Notes: a model not told the origin generated them from the sequence alone. 61,114 nt of DNA from Flavobacterium sp. (GCF_027533505.1 NZ_JAPZUB010000006.1:1-61114), one strand, 5' to 3'. Numbered from the stretch's first letter, positions 8,737 to 18,123 are shown. Made by a program: numbers and translations.

Positions 8737-10722
8737 CTATTTAAAAATGATCTCCGAGATTTTACTTTCATTCGGATTATTGACCACTTCATACACCGTT
8801 AGTAATGGAGAACGGTAAAATACATTGACTTCACGTCCGCGGTTTTTTAGGGTTTGAAGCTGCTTCATTAAAGGGTCGTAATACTTTATATTTTCGGAAA
8901 ATGAGGAGTTATCTCGAGGGTGATTCTTATCTAACACAAAAACTAAAACACTTTTGGATAAAATTTGATCCGGATTACTTTGTAAAATTTTCTTATTCTT
9001 TTTAATGCGTTCATATTGCGCATCTTTTTCCAAATATTGGCTGAGGAAATCCTCATAATTAATGAAGAAATGCGAATTATTACTAATGACTTGGGTTGCT
9101 CGATCGTTTACTATTGTGTAGGTGTAATTAAAATACGTTTTGGCAATATTGTCGTAGGCATTCAACATGTATTTGGGCGATGCATCGGAAGGGGTAAGTT
9201 GTTGAAGAAATGATTTTTGATAAGTAAAAGCACCGTACAACATACCTACAAAAGTGAACCCCATGAATAGTGGCGTAAATCGGAACCAAGGAAAAGGTAT
9301 AATTTGAAACAATCGAATCAACATGGCGACAGTAAAACCAAGTACAATGGGAATGATTACCACAAATGAATTGTAAAGCAAGTCGCGATCTAACCATTCG
9401 CTTTTGATATGGGTAACAATCACCAATACATTAAAGTACATAAAAAAAGCAAGTGGTCCTCTCCCCTTCTCTTTTTGGAAAAAATAAAGAACGGCCCATA
9501 GTATTGTTCCAATCATTGCACACCATTGGGTATAATAAATGATTGTTTTATAAGGTAAAATAAGTTGCGGTAAATACGTATACGCACTCACCGAAAGCAT
9601 ATTGGATTGCAAGAAATAATCCAAAGGCACTTTTTGGGAAGCACAAGCGAAATAATAAATCGTATAAATGACTCCTACTGATAAAACATAAACTCCCAGT
9701 ACTCTAATATTGTATTTTTTTACACTCAACGTAGTTGTAAAAAGTCCAACAACCAGAAACAAAGGGACTAAAATGAAAAAAGTAATCAAATCGGTTAGTC
9801 CTACAGATACAAAAACTGCAAAAAAGCTAAACAGATAATTTAGTGTACTGCCGCTAAATTGTTTAGGTTGGATGTAAAAAACAAAGGCGGGTAGTGCAAA
9901 AGCCAAGGCAAGAAACAAGGGGTTTCCTTTCAATAAATAGTAAACGTTGATGGGTGTGACTACATAAACCAAGGCAAAAAATAAAGCGGCCAACAAAGGT
10001 GCAATGTATCGTGAAGGCGCCAATCGATGAATCACCCAAAACAGAATTAGGGTTAAAATTGTCGATTCAAGTATGGCTATAACTTGTAATCCTATAATGG
10101 GACTTACATCGGTTACTTTGCTGTAAAAATTAGCAAGGGCCAGTTCAGCATCAGTAGCTAATTCGTAGGTAAACCAATACTGATTATCAAATTTGATCAA
10201 TTTCGTCAAGTCATTAATCCAAGCATCTGAGAGCGAATAATTGTCGTATTGCACAAAATAGTACCGACTTAAAAAGGCTGTTATTCCAATGAAAATGGGG
10301 GTAAAAAACAGAATCCAGTTTTGCGTTCGTTGTTCAGGGGCACTTTTTCGAAAGGACAACCAATAGGTTAAAGGCTTTTTGGTTTCCACAAATTTCAAAT
10401 AGCGTAAAGCATGCTCTTTAAATTTTTTGGAGAAATACGATCGCGGACGAATAATATTTTTCCAACCCAACCAATCAATAAGCAATAGCAAGGTGAAAAT
10501 AACAAAACAATTGAAAAGATTATAGGCCCCTACTTCGACTAAGAAAAACAAGGTGAGCGTCAAAACCGAAGCATACCGGTACCAATTGAGTACGATAAAG
10601 TCCAATAAATGTAAACGATGGTCAACGGCAATGAATTTTCGGCTTAAATAAAAAAGAAATAAGACAATAACGCACAAACGCACAAACCCCATTAAAATCG
10701 AACTGGTCCAGAATAATTCCAT
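8737..10722 (-). CDS. Polytopic membrane protein of the Pel-like cluster, function unknown
   Basis: A 661-residue protein with at least ten hydrophobic segments in the first 500 or so residues and a soluble C-terminal domain of about 150 residues. The ATG at 10722 is chosen because it leaves a single base after the upstream stop; a longer start would overlap. The layout (long loop after an early helix, many helices, extracytoplasmic tail) is reminiscent of GT-C-type membrane glycosyltransferases, but I see no diagnostic motif. It is not recognisable as PelD (no GAF/GGDEF region) or PelE (no TPR region). Its position between the hydrolase and the deacetylase/barrel gene, with almost no spacing, makes it a likely inner-membrane component of the same machine. 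That role is inference. Confidence 0.6.
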   Translation of the reverse strand: MELFWTSSILMGFVRLCVIVLFLFYLSRKFIAVDHRLHLLDFIVLNWYRYASVLTLTLFFLVEVGAYNLFNCFVIFTLLLLIDWLGWKNIIRPRSYFSKKFKEHALRYLKFVETKKPLTYWLSFRKSAPEQRTQNWILFFTPIFIGITAFLSRYYFVQYDNYSLSDAWINDLTKLIKFDNQYWFTYELATDAELALANFYSKVTDVSPIIGLQVIAILESTILTLILFWVIHRLAPSRYIAPLLAALFFALVYVVTPINVYYLLKGNPLFLALAFALPAFVFYIQPKQFSGSTLNYLFSFFAVFVSVGLTDLITFFILVPLFLVVGLFTTTLSVKKYNIRVLGVYVLSVGVIYTIYYFACASQKVPLDYFLQSNMLSVSAYTYLPQLILPYKTIIYYTQWCAMIGTILWAVLYFFQKEKGRGPLAFFMYFNVLVIVTHIKSEWLDRDLLYNSFVVIIPIVLGFTVAMLIRLFQIIPFPWFRFTPLFMGFTFVGMLYGAFTYQKSFLQQLTPSDASPKYMLNAYDNIAKTYFNYTYTIVNDRATQVISNNSHFFINYEDFLSQYLEKDAQYERIKKNKKILQSNPDQILSKSVLVFVLDKNHPRDNSSFSENIKYYDPLMKQLQTLKNRGREVNVFYRSPLLTVYEVVNNPNESKISEIIFK

Positions 10723-10723
10723 A

Positions 10724-11533
10724 CTACTTTGTGTTTTGGGGTAATTTTTGCAAACTAATACTTCCAATAAATAAATCGAAAGGACTGTCTTCTAGTTCTT
10801 TTTCTACAACTTTTTTCAACTCCGCACTTTCGGCATACTCAATCAAATGGGTAGGCAATTTATACTTGGCATACAATTGCAACAATTCTTCACGATAGCG
10901 CTGGTACTCTTTTGATGTCCGTAATCGGTATTTTTTTGACTTAAAATCATAGTCCGTCACCACCGATTCTACCGCCAAAGCGTCCACCCATGGATAGGTT
11001 TGAGGTACCAATTCAATTCCGGCGTTTTGAATTAAAAATTTAGTTGGGTAGGTTTCTCTAATTCGTTTCACAAAACCGATAAATGCCTCTTTGTGCTCCT
11101 TTTGAGGTCCCCATTGATTGAAATTATCAAAATTATCCAAAAACAAACCGTCATATCCTTGATCAAATAATCCTTTCATGAGTTGCAATAAGGTGGATTG
11201 CGTTTGTTCTGAACGAATATCGAGGTAATAACTATCCCAGATTTCATTTTTTCCCAAAGTGGAATTTTTTAATTTTTCAAAATGAGCCGCATAACGATTG
11301 ACTTCTCCTAAACTTATGTATGCAATGACTTTTTTATTCTGGGCTTTTAAGACGCGAACATTACTTGGAAAAAAATGCGCCGCTTCCACCACGACCAAAT
11401 CATACCCTTTGACCAACTCGGGTTTGAATTTACCGTAACAATACAAAATTTTCATTTTTGGGGGAGATTGCAGGGCCATAAGCACAAGTACGATGAGTAA
11501 TATGGGAATCCAAAGAGAATTAAAACGCCGCAT
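10724..11533 (-). CDS. Membrane-anchored GH114/PelA-like polysaccharide hydrolase
   Basis: A 269-residue protein. The ATG at 11533 is chosen because it begins a signal anchor (MRRFNSLW then a hydrophobic stretch to about residue 21); the gene overlaps the end of the pelG-like gene by 14 bases. The remainder is a TIM barrel of the endo-alpha-1,4-polygalactosaminidase type: VIAYISLGEVN (69-79), GLFLDNFDNF (129-138, Asp133) and ALAVES (185-190, Glu189). These are the strand ends where the catalytic Asp and Glu lie in GH114 and in the hydrolase half of PelA (GH166). Here the hydrolase is a separate protein, not the N-terminal half of a deacetylase. It probably trims Pel-like polymer in the periplasm; substrate not shown. 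Confidence 0.75.
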   Translation of the reverse strand: MRRFNSLWIPILLIVLVLMALQSPPKMKILYCYGKFKPELVKGYDLVVVEAAHFFPSNVRVLKAQNKKVIAYISLGEVNRYAAHFEKLKNSTLGKNEIWDSYYLDIRSEQTQSTLLQLMKGLFDQGYDGLFLDNFDNFNQWGPQKEHKEAFIGFVKRIRETYPTKFLIQNAGIELVPQTYPWVDALAVESVVTDYDFKSKKYRLRTSKEYQRYREELLQLYAKYKLPTHLIEYAESAELKKVVEKELEDSPFDLFIGSISLQKLPQNTK

Positions 11534-13127
11534 AATAATGATAATCCAATTGTTTAAAAAAGCTTCGCAAGGCACGACACGTTAGCACCATAAAAACGAT
11601 TGCACCGACCAACATTCCAAACACACTGTAATCATAAGCCACAAAGCGACTTAAGATAAAACCTACTAAGAAATTGACGAGGATAGCATACACTATCGCT
11701 TTAAGAGGTTTAATAATTTGTCCTAACGTAAACAAATATAGTGTATTAAGAATTCCCCAAGCCAAAACAATGTATCCAATACCTCCCACAATGAAAATGG
11801 TAAGGCATTGCGTAATCATTTCGGGTTTGAAATGGTTTTTTAAGGCCCAAGGAGCTTGCAATAGGTAAAAAATGAGTCCAAAGGCAAAGCCTCCTGTAAT
11901 CCAAAGCGCCATCACATGAATGCGATAATTGCGTTGCATTTCAAGCGCATAATTGGCAATTTGATCGGAAGCGGTATGTTTTTGACCAATATCGATAAAG
12001 CGCGTGAAGGTAGCAATACTAAACTCCAAGACCCCCGCCAAAAGTAAGAATACCAAAATCGCCAAGTCCATACCCAATTCGTAATTCTTTTCAAAATACA
12101 CCAAAAAAGGAGGGTTTTCTTGTATCCCCGACGACCAGGCTAAAATTCGATCAATGAATATAAAGGCATACAACAGCATTCCGTACAGAAAATGACTGTA
12201 ATTGTGAAATAAAACCACCGGAGTCTTCAAGGGGGCAGTGTGGGCATTCAATCCTTTTTTTTGTATTTTTTTAAAGAAAAAGTAAAGAAAAACTTGTGTC
12301 ACCAAAATCGTGATGGTAATCCCAAACCAATGCGTGATATAGATGGGGTAATGGGAATTATTTTTTAGTATTAAGGCGGCGATAGTCCCTGCTAAAATCG
12401 AAACGGTTATCATCCAACGCTGCTTCACAGGATGCAAAGGGGCTAAAATGAGAAGTAGCAAGCCTACAAAAAAGGCATAACAAAACACGATGAGCAGCAC
12501 TTCGTAGGGATAGATGTGAAAAAAGAAGTTAACCAAGAAGATACCAAACAATACCGAGAAAAGGGTTTTCATTCCCAATTTAAACAGGTACGAAATGGTT
12601 TGTTGTACCATAGCATAATCCTTATAGTTCCAATAAAAGGAGGCTTGTTTTCCAATGACTTGCACAAATCCGCCGGTGGACACCATTCCGACGATAACTC
12701 CCAAAACAACAGCAGTCGATTGAATTTCGTTGAAGCCTGTATACGTCCAAAGCGAATACCCAAACAAAACAATGGCCGCAATTTGAATAAATACTGGAAG
12801 CAGATGAAAAATTCCCAACGAATAATACTGGGAAAACAATTTCATTTTCACTGTTGCATAATCCGAAATAGTAATTGTTTCCCTGGCCTCACTTTCGCGT
12901 TCCCGAAAATTGCGCAATGGAACTTCTTGATCGAGCGACCGAAGGGTTTGATAAATAGCAGCTGCCAAAGCTTCAATAGAAGGATAACCATAATCGACAG
13001 GAATGTCTTTAGGACGTATTCCTAGCGATTCAATGGCCGCTTCCACCACTTGCGGACTCACAGGTTTCCCAAGTCGGTGTTGAAGTTCGGAGGTAAGGTC
13101 TTTTAGATTTTGGGTTTGGTTTTCCAT
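11520..13127 (-). CDS. pelG: PelG-like exopolysaccharide transporter
   Basis: A 535-residue inner-membrane protein. The first 105 or so residues are a soluble, partly helical domain (charged, with a helix-rich start), followed by about twelve hydrophobic segments, the layout of PelG and other members of the MATE/Wzx-like flippase superfamily. The gene begins 23 bases after the pelF-like stop and its end overlaps the hydrolase start. In Pseudomonas PelG works with the cytosolic PelF to move the growing galactosamine polymer across the inner membrane. Assignment rests on the topology, the length and the unbroken pelF-pelG order; individual motifs are not diagnostic. Confidence 0.8.
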   Translation of the reverse strand: MENQTQNLKDLTSELQHRLGKPVSPQVVEAAIESLGIRPKDIPVDYGYPSIEALAAAIYQTLRSLDQEVPLRNFRERESEARETITISDYATVKMKLFSQYYSLGIFHLLPVFIQIAAIVLFGYSLWTYTGFNEIQSTAVVLGVIVGMVSTGGFVQVIGKQASFYWNYKDYAMVQQTISYLFKLGMKTLFSVLFGIFLVNFFFHIYPYEVLLIVFCYAFFVGLLLLILAPLHPVKQRWMITVSILAGTIAALILKNNSHYPIYITHWFGITITILVTQVFLYFFFKKIQKKGLNAHTAPLKTPVVLFHNYSHFLYGMLLYAFIFIDRILAWSSGIQENPPFLVYFEKNYELGMDLAILVFLLLAGVLEFSIATFTRFIDIGQKHTASDQIANYALEMQRNYRIHVMALWITGGFAFGLIFYLLQAPWALKNHFKPEMITQCLTIFIVGGIGYIVLAWGILNTLYLFTLGQIIKPLKAIVYAILVNFLVGFILSRFVAYDYSVFGMLVGAIVFMVLTCRALRSFFKQLDYHYYAAF

Positions 13128-13150
13128 GGTAGGTTAAGGGATTCTGAGGA

Positions 13151-14692
13151 TTAGGATGCTTCCATCGCAATTTCATCCACCAACTGATGCAAGTAAATGG
13201 CATTGTTAAATTTGGCTTCCATCACCGCATCGTACGCTTTTTCATAAGCGGAAATAAAGGTATCGATTGTAAAGTGATCGAGTACGCGCTGGCGAGCAGC
13301 AACCCCCATTTGTTTACGTAACGCTTCATTTTGAAGTAGTTCGATGACACTATTTCCTATCGCGATGTGATCTTTAGGTTTACACACACGTCCACAAGAG
13401 GAATCCAAGGCTTCGGTTACCCCACCCACATCGGTGGCAACAACTGGAATTCCACAACTCATGGATTCAAGAACCGTGTAGGGAAAACCTTCCGAAATGG
13501 AGGTCAGAATAGACACATCACCTTCACAAAACAACTCATGTGGAGCGTTGTGATACCCCGCCAAGAAAAAGTTTTTTTCCAATTTCAAAGCGGTAATCAA
13601 AGCTCGGCATTCTTCTGTGTATTCAGGTACAGCATCATAGTCGCCATAGACCCAATATTCAACATTGGGGATCGTGGCTTTTACTACGGCGCAAGAACGA
13701 ATCATGGTAAGAATATCTTTCAATTCAAAAATTCGTGCGGCAGCCACAACAGTAGGAATATCTTTTCGGTGGGCCGGTTTGGCTTTTGCGACAAACACAT
13801 CGCTATCAATACCGTTGTAGATGACTTCAATTTTATTAGGGTCGGCACCATATGTGGTTTCCCAAGTTTTGTTGAAATTATTGACCGACAAAATGCGATC
13901 GGCTTTGTGATACACCAAACGGGTAATGGCTTCTGAAAAGCGAATCAAGAGATTTTTTAAGAAAAAAGAATATTCCGATTGGTTGATGGCAATTAATCGC
14001 TCGCGAATGAAAACACCGTGCTCCGTAACCACTAAAGGGGTGTCGTATTTGTATTTTAATACCAAAGCAGGAATCACCGGAAACCCCGCCAATGTTAAAT
14101 GCGCAATAGTTGCTTTTTTTACGGGGATTGAAATCGGGAGTAAAAAGCGATAAATCCAACGCATCCCGATAGTTAAATCTTGTAAAGTCGCTGTGTAATG
14201 CCCGTCTTTTTCAATTTGTTGCTGTGAAAAACGCTTGTAGCAATCCCAAACCAAAGGGTGTGTCATGGTTTTTTTGTAATCGCGCTTTTGGAAGTAATTC
14301 CACAGGGCAAAGAAAAGTTTATCGAGTGCTTTCGGGTCTTGTGTCTCGGCATAAATCACCTCCAACAATTCCGTAAACAAAGGCAAAAATTGGTTTTGAA
14401 TTTCAGCGTCTTCTGCCTTCAATTTTCGAACCACCGATTTGTAGTACTTTTTACCATAGTTTACCAACTCATGGGGTTCCATAGGCGCCCACAGCGGTAC
14501 TTGGATGCATTCTTTGACATTGGGACTCAAAGTGTACTTGGGTTTTTTCTCGTATTGGGCGTTGATAGAATACAACGTGTATTCTGCATTGTCAACCCGG
14601 TTGCACAACATATGTGCCCACGTGGAGACTCCTCCGCCATTGAAAGGGTATGTCCCTTCCATGATCAGCATTACTTCATGTTTGTTTCGCAT
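13151..14692 (-). CDS. pelF: PelF-like GT4 glycosyltransferase
   Basis: A 513-residue cytosolic retaining glycosyltransferase of the GT-B fold. The N-terminus has the PelF signature EGTYPFNGGGVSTW (12-25). EHG at 224-226, IYNGID at 291-296 and SEGFPYTVLE (Glu401, Glu409, the E-x7-E motif of GT4) complete the active site. The length fits PelF, which is longer than ordinary GT4 enzymes. PelF uses a UDP-linked hexosamine to make the Pel polymer; the donor here is inferred from the family. It is the first gene of a five-gene minus-strand cluster, with a likely promoter about 50 bases upstream. Confidence 0.85.
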   Translation of the reverse strand: MRNKHEVMLIMEGTYPFNGGGVSTWAHMLCNRVDNAEYTLYSINAQYEKKPKYTLSPNVKECIQVPLWAPMEPHELVNYGKKYYKSVVRKLKAEDAEIQNQFLPLFTELLEVIYAETQDPKALDKLFFALWNYFQKRDYKKTMTHPLVWDCYKRFSQQQIEKDGHYTATLQDLTIGMRWIYRFLLPISIPVKKATIAHLTLAGFPVIPALVLKYKYDTPLVVTEHGVFIRERLIAINQSEYSFFLKNLLIRFSEAITRLVYHKADRILSVNNFNKTWETTYGADPNKIEVIYNGIDSDVFVAKAKPAHRKDIPTVVAAARIFELKDILTMIRSCAVVKATIPNVEYWVYGDYDAVPEYTEECRALITALKLEKNFFLAGYHNAPHELFCEGDVSILTSISEGFPYTVLESMSCGIPVVATDVGGVTEALDSSCGRVCKPKDHIAIGNSVIELLQNEALRKQMGVAARQRVLDHFTIDTFISAYEKAYDAVMEAKFNNAIYLHQLVDEIAMEAS

Positions 14693-14744
14693 AAGAATCT
14701 AATAGGATTTTTTAATCTGGGGCGATTAAAACTCATATTTAAAA

Positions 14745-14889
14745 CAAAGATATTTTTGACAGTTTGTCGATGAAACGAAATCAGGTATAAACATAAATAT
14801 ACTCGATGAAATGCAGTTTTTTGTGAATGTAGTGTCGTTGAATATTTTCTACATGCAACACACATCGATAAATTGATGTATTTCATCGA
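14745..14889 (-). promoter_or_regulatory. Pel-like cluster promoter with repeated TCGATGAAA operator
   Basis: On the minus strand 14745-14752 reads TATCTTTG, a match to TAnnTTTG, 52 bases before the pelF start. No TTG lies at the -33 distance; instead the motif TCGATGAAA (plus-strand reading) occupies 14767-14775. It recurs at 14803-14811, inverted at 14881-14889, and in degenerate form (TCGTTGAAT) at 14835-14843. Between them lies an ACATC/GATGT inverted repeat (14862-14879). The arrangement suggests a transcription factor binding repeatedly and replacing or blocking the -33 contact. No regulator gene is adjacent. Confidence 0.5.
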
Positions 14890-14916
14890 ATTACGATAAA
14901 ATTCGTAGTACAATTT

Positions 14917-16446
14917 TCAGGAAAATAATTTTAAACGCATTTTACGTGCGATTTCAAGGACCAATTTTTCTTTGTAATCTTCAATCAACCAAAGGCGGTA
15001 ATTTTTGGTCGTGTTTCCAAGTAGAACACAATACTGCCGTACGCGATACTCAATATCATCATGCAATTCTTTGGCTAAAAATTTGGCTTGAATCGCATCC
15101 TCAGCATTTTCGACACAAATGCGCGCATGTTGTTGTATTGATAAATCAATAACGGTTTTGGCTTTAAGGTTATTTTTTACCGTTTTCTTAAACTCTTCAT
15201 GAAGATCGAAGGTGAAATCGGTGGTTTTTGCAAACTTTTTACGCAATTCAGGGGGCATTTCGTAGGTGAAATTTCGCTCGATTTCGGCATCATCTCTTAG
15301 ACTAGCCAGGTAAAATTCGGGCGATTTGAATATTTGTTGCCAATCGACCGGGGCATTCCATAACCCAAAGCGTAAGGCATTGTTGCCTAAATCAATGATG
15401 GTAAACTCTTTTTTATCGGGCAAACGTCGGGAGCCCCTTCCTATCATTTGAAAATAAAGCGTTATTGACTTGGTCGCACGATTCAAAATGATGCTTTCAA
15501 CCGTTGGCTCATCAAATCCCGTGGTTAAAATACTCACTGAGGTTAGAATCGCATCGGGTGTTTTTTTAAACCATTTCAAAATCGATTTTCGTTCATCATT
15601 GGGCGTTGTATTGTCGAGGTGACGAATGTTTAAGCCTGCTTTTTTAAACGTTTCAAAGACATACAATGACGTATGTATACCATTGTTGAATATCAATGTT
15701 TTTTTACCAAATGATTTTTCCATGTAGGCATGCAGCAATTTTTCCTGCATCATCAAATTGGAATACAATTCATCGGAGGATTTTACGGTGTAATCGCCGT
15801 TGATACCAACTTTTAAGGAGGTTAAACCTACGTTGTAACTGTAGGTTGTCGCTTTGGCCAAATACCCTTGATCAATGAGTTCCTGAATGGTGTCGCCTAC
15901 TATCAATTCGTTGTAATTTTGATACATAGGCAACTTGATATTCGAACTTAAAGGCGTTGCTGTTACGCCCAAAATGAAAGCTTCTTTGAACGCACTGAAT
16001 AATTTTCGAAACGAATTAAAATGCGCCTCATCGACAATTACTAAACCAACGTCTTGTATCGCTAATTTTTTGTCATTCAAACGATTCTTCAAGGTTTCAA
16101 CCATCGCCACAAAACAGGCATATTCATCTTGGTCGGGCAACTCTTTGATGGTGCTGTTGATGACTTTGTTTTTTACTTGAAAATGGGTGAGCATTTTTGA
16201 AGTCTGTTTACACAATTCAATACGGTGCGTAAGTACGACCACTTTCTTTTGATATTTCTCTAAGTAACGTCGTGTAATTTCAGAAAAGATCACCGTTTTC
16301 CCCCCTCCTGTCGGCAATTGATAGAGTAAATGGTAGGGAGCTGGGGCGTGATCGAGACGTTCAAAAATAGCGTTGATGTCACGAATTTGGTAGTCGTAAA
16401 GTTCTTTACGGACTTCAAATTCATCGTTATGGAGTAGTTCGGACAT
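14917..16446 (-). CDS. DEAD/DEAH-box superfamily 2 helicase
   Basis: A 509-residue SF2 helicase-like ATPase. Walker A is TGGGKT (near residue 50), Walker B is VDEAH (near 140), the TATP motif III equivalent reads VTATPLS, and the C-terminal RecA domain ends with GRGSRR (motif VI). The first residues (YQIRDI) form the Q-motif-like region typical of the UvrB/RadD/type III restriction branch. The ATG at 16446 is preferred to a TTG three bases earlier. CAAAAATA at 16463-16470 reads TATTTTTG on the coding strand, a -7 match. It may unwind or translocate on nucleic acid; no restriction or methylase partner is adjacent. Confidence 0.8.
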   Translation of the reverse strand: MSELLHNDEFEVRKELYDYQIRDINAIFERLDHAPAPYHLLYQLPTGGGKTVIFSEITRRYLEKYQKKVVVLTHRIELCKQTSKMLTHFQVKNKVINSTIKELPDQDEYACFVAMVETLKNRLNDKKLAIQDVGLVIVDEAHFNSFRKLFSAFKEAFILGVTATPLSSNIKLPMYQNYNELIVGDTIQELIDQGYLAKATTYSYNVGLTSLKVGINGDYTVKSSDELYSNLMMQEKLLHAYMEKSFGKKTLIFNNGIHTSLYVFETFKKAGLNIRHLDNTTPNDERKSILKWFKKTPDAILTSVSILTTGFDEPTVESIILNRATKSITLYFQMIGRGSRRLPDKKEFTIIDLGNNALRFGLWNAPVDWQQIFKSPEFYLASLRDDAEIERNFTYEMPPELRKKFAKTTDFTFDLHEEFKKTVKNNLKAKTVIDLSIQQHARICVENAEDAIQAKFLAKELHDDIEYRVRQYCVLLGNTTKNYRLWLIEDYKEKLVLEIARKMRLKLFS

Positions 16447-16580
16447 CAAAAATGAAATTTTGCAAAAATAACATTAAAAAAGACGTTCCTCCTAATTTTC
16501 GACGCGTTTGTTTTGGTTAAATTTTCGATAATTAATTATTATCAAAGGGATCACTCCCCTATTTTTGCCCTCAAAAAAGT

Positions 16581-16868
16581 ATGACAACAATTTTTCGCTG
16601 GGTAGCATGGGGCGAAGGACTATCGTATATCGCTTTGTTTATCAATATGCTGTTGATAAAACCCTCAGATTTAACTTTGTATAAAACACTTTTATTTCCC
16701 ATAGGGATGGCCCATGGGATTTTGTTTATCGCGTATGTTTATCTTGCTTTTGCCCTCAAATCGCAACAAAATTGGAGTTGGAAAGATTTATTTTGGGTAG
16801 AATTGGCCTCCTTCCTTCCGTTTGGTACCTTTGTAGCCGAAAAACGTTTTGTGAAAAATGCATCATAA
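16581..16868 (+). CDS. DUF3817 small membrane protein
   Basis: A 95-residue inner-membrane protein with three hydrophobic segments (about 10-27, 38-60, 72-87). The start RWVAWGEGLSY and the AHGILF motif in the second helix are typical of DUF3817, a family of unknown function often seen next to transporters. Its last 11 bases overlap the MscS-type channel gene, so the two are translationally coupled. TATTTTTG at 16560-16567 is a possible -7 element and would leave a very short leader. Confidence 0.8.
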   Translation: MTTIFRWVAWGEGLSYIALFINMLLIKPSDLTLYKTLLFPIGMAHGILFIAYVYLAFALKSQQNWSWKDLFWVELASFLPFGTFVAEKRFVKNAS

Positions 16869-18123
16869 ACTGGAATTACTTTACGGTTGGTTATATCCCT
16901 TAATCCGAACATTAGGATTTGGAGACACCTTTGCTTCCTATACGAGCCTTATTGTGAATATGATTGAGATGGTTGGGGTGGCCTACATCATCTATTGGAT
17001 ATTTAGATTTACGTTGGTTACTTTTTTAGCGCTAGTCGCGCAGCGAACCAAAACCAACTTCGATGATCTATTGGTCAACAACAAAACGGCAAAATACATT
17101 TCCTACCTCATTCCCTTTTTATTTATTTACAAGTCGGTACCTGTTATTTTAGAGGAATATGTGTATTGGGAAGCGTTTTTCGGAAAAGTCGTAGGCGTTT
17201 ATATCGTGGTGCTCACCTTATGGATTATTCGAAGTATATTGAAGTCCATACGCGATTTTTTGAAAGAAAAACCAAAGTACGCCGATAAACCGATAGACAG
17301 CTTTATACAAGTTATCATGATTATGCTTTGGGTATTTGGCTCAGGCGTTATCATTTCGCGTATTTTTGAAATATCGACCAATACTTTGCTCGGAACTCTT
17401 GGAGCGGTTTCGGCCTTTGTAATCTTGATTTTTAGGGATACGATTCTCGGATTTGTAGCAAGCGTTCAAGTAGCCACAAACGATATGGTGCGCATTGGCG
17501 ATTGGATCACCTTCGATAAATATGGTGCCGATGGAGATGTTATCGAAATCAATTTGGCAACTGTAAAGGTTCGAAACTTCGACCATACCACTACCACAAT
17601 TCCAACCTACAGTCTCATATCTGACTCGTTCCGAAACTGGCGTGGAATGCTAGATTCCGATGGACGTCGTATCAAACGTTCAATCCTGATAAAAGCCAAA
17701 AGCATTCGTTTTTTGGAAGAGCACGAACTTCAAAAAATGAAACAAATTCAATTGATTTCCAACTATATCGATACACGCCAACAAGAGATAACGAAGTTTA
17801 ATGCAGCCCATCAAATCGACAAATCGTTGTTGGTAAACGGACGCAATATGACCAATTTTGGTTTGTTCCGAAAATATATAACGGGCTATTTGGAACAGCA
17901 TCCCGGCCTCAATAAAAATATGATTTTGTTGTGCCGACAATTGCAACCGACTGCCCAAGGAATTCCTCTTGAAATTTACGCCTTCTCCAAAGATCAGCGC
18001 TTTGAACAATACGAATACATTATGGCCGATATTTTTGATCATGTAATGGCCTCAGTCCCCTATTTTGATTTGGAAATATTTGAATTATCATCCACACTGG
18101 CTGTCGATACGAACACTAACTAG
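16858..18123 (+). CDS. MscS-family mechanosensitive channel, YbdG-like
   Basis: A 421-residue membrane protein with about five N-terminal helices. The pore-lining helix 3 region (LLGTLGAVSAFVILIFRDT, near 177-195) is followed by the beta domain VRIGDWITF. The later stretch NWRGMLDSDGRRIKRSI is characteristic of the YbdG branch rather than small MscS. It should open under membrane tension and release solutes during osmotic downshock. It overlaps the DUF3817 gene by 11 bases and the convergent thioesterase gene by 8 bases. Confidence 0.85.
   Translation: MHHKLELLYGWLYPLIRTLGFGDTFASYTSLIVNMIEMVGVAYIIYWIFRFTLVTFLALVAQRTKTNFDDLLVNNKTAKYISYLIPFLFIYKSVPVILEEYVYWEAFFGKVVGVYIVVLTLWIIRSILKSIRDFLKEKPKYADKPIDSFIQVIMIMLWVFGSGVIISRIFEISTNTLLGTLGAVSAFVILIFRDTILGFVASVQVATNDMVRIGDWITFDKYGADGDVIEINLATVKVRNFDHTTTTIPTYSLISDSFRNWRGMLDSDGRRIKRSILIKAKSIRFLEEHELQKMKQIQLISNYIDTRQQEITKFNAAHQIDKSLLVNGRNMTNFGLFRKYITGYLEQHPGLNKNMILLCRQLQPTAQGIPLEIYAFSKDQRFEQYEYIMADIFDHVMASVPYFDLEIFELSSTLAVDTNTN

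Noticed and set aside
4794..14692. Recent horizontal transfer of the Pel-like cluster
   Set aside because: Base composition and codon use look like those of the neighbours by eye, and there is no integrase, tRNA or flanking repeat.
14671..14913. 80-codon minus-strand open frame upstream of pelF
   Set aside because: It overlaps the pelF start and covers the whole repeated-motif promoter region. The translation is rich in Tyr, Cys and Phe with no domain, so it is chance coding in AT-rich regulatory DNA.
14917..16446. Restriction or phage-defence island around the helicase
   Set aside because: No methylase, nuclease, or defence-type partner lies beside it; the neighbours are a channel and the Pel-like cluster.
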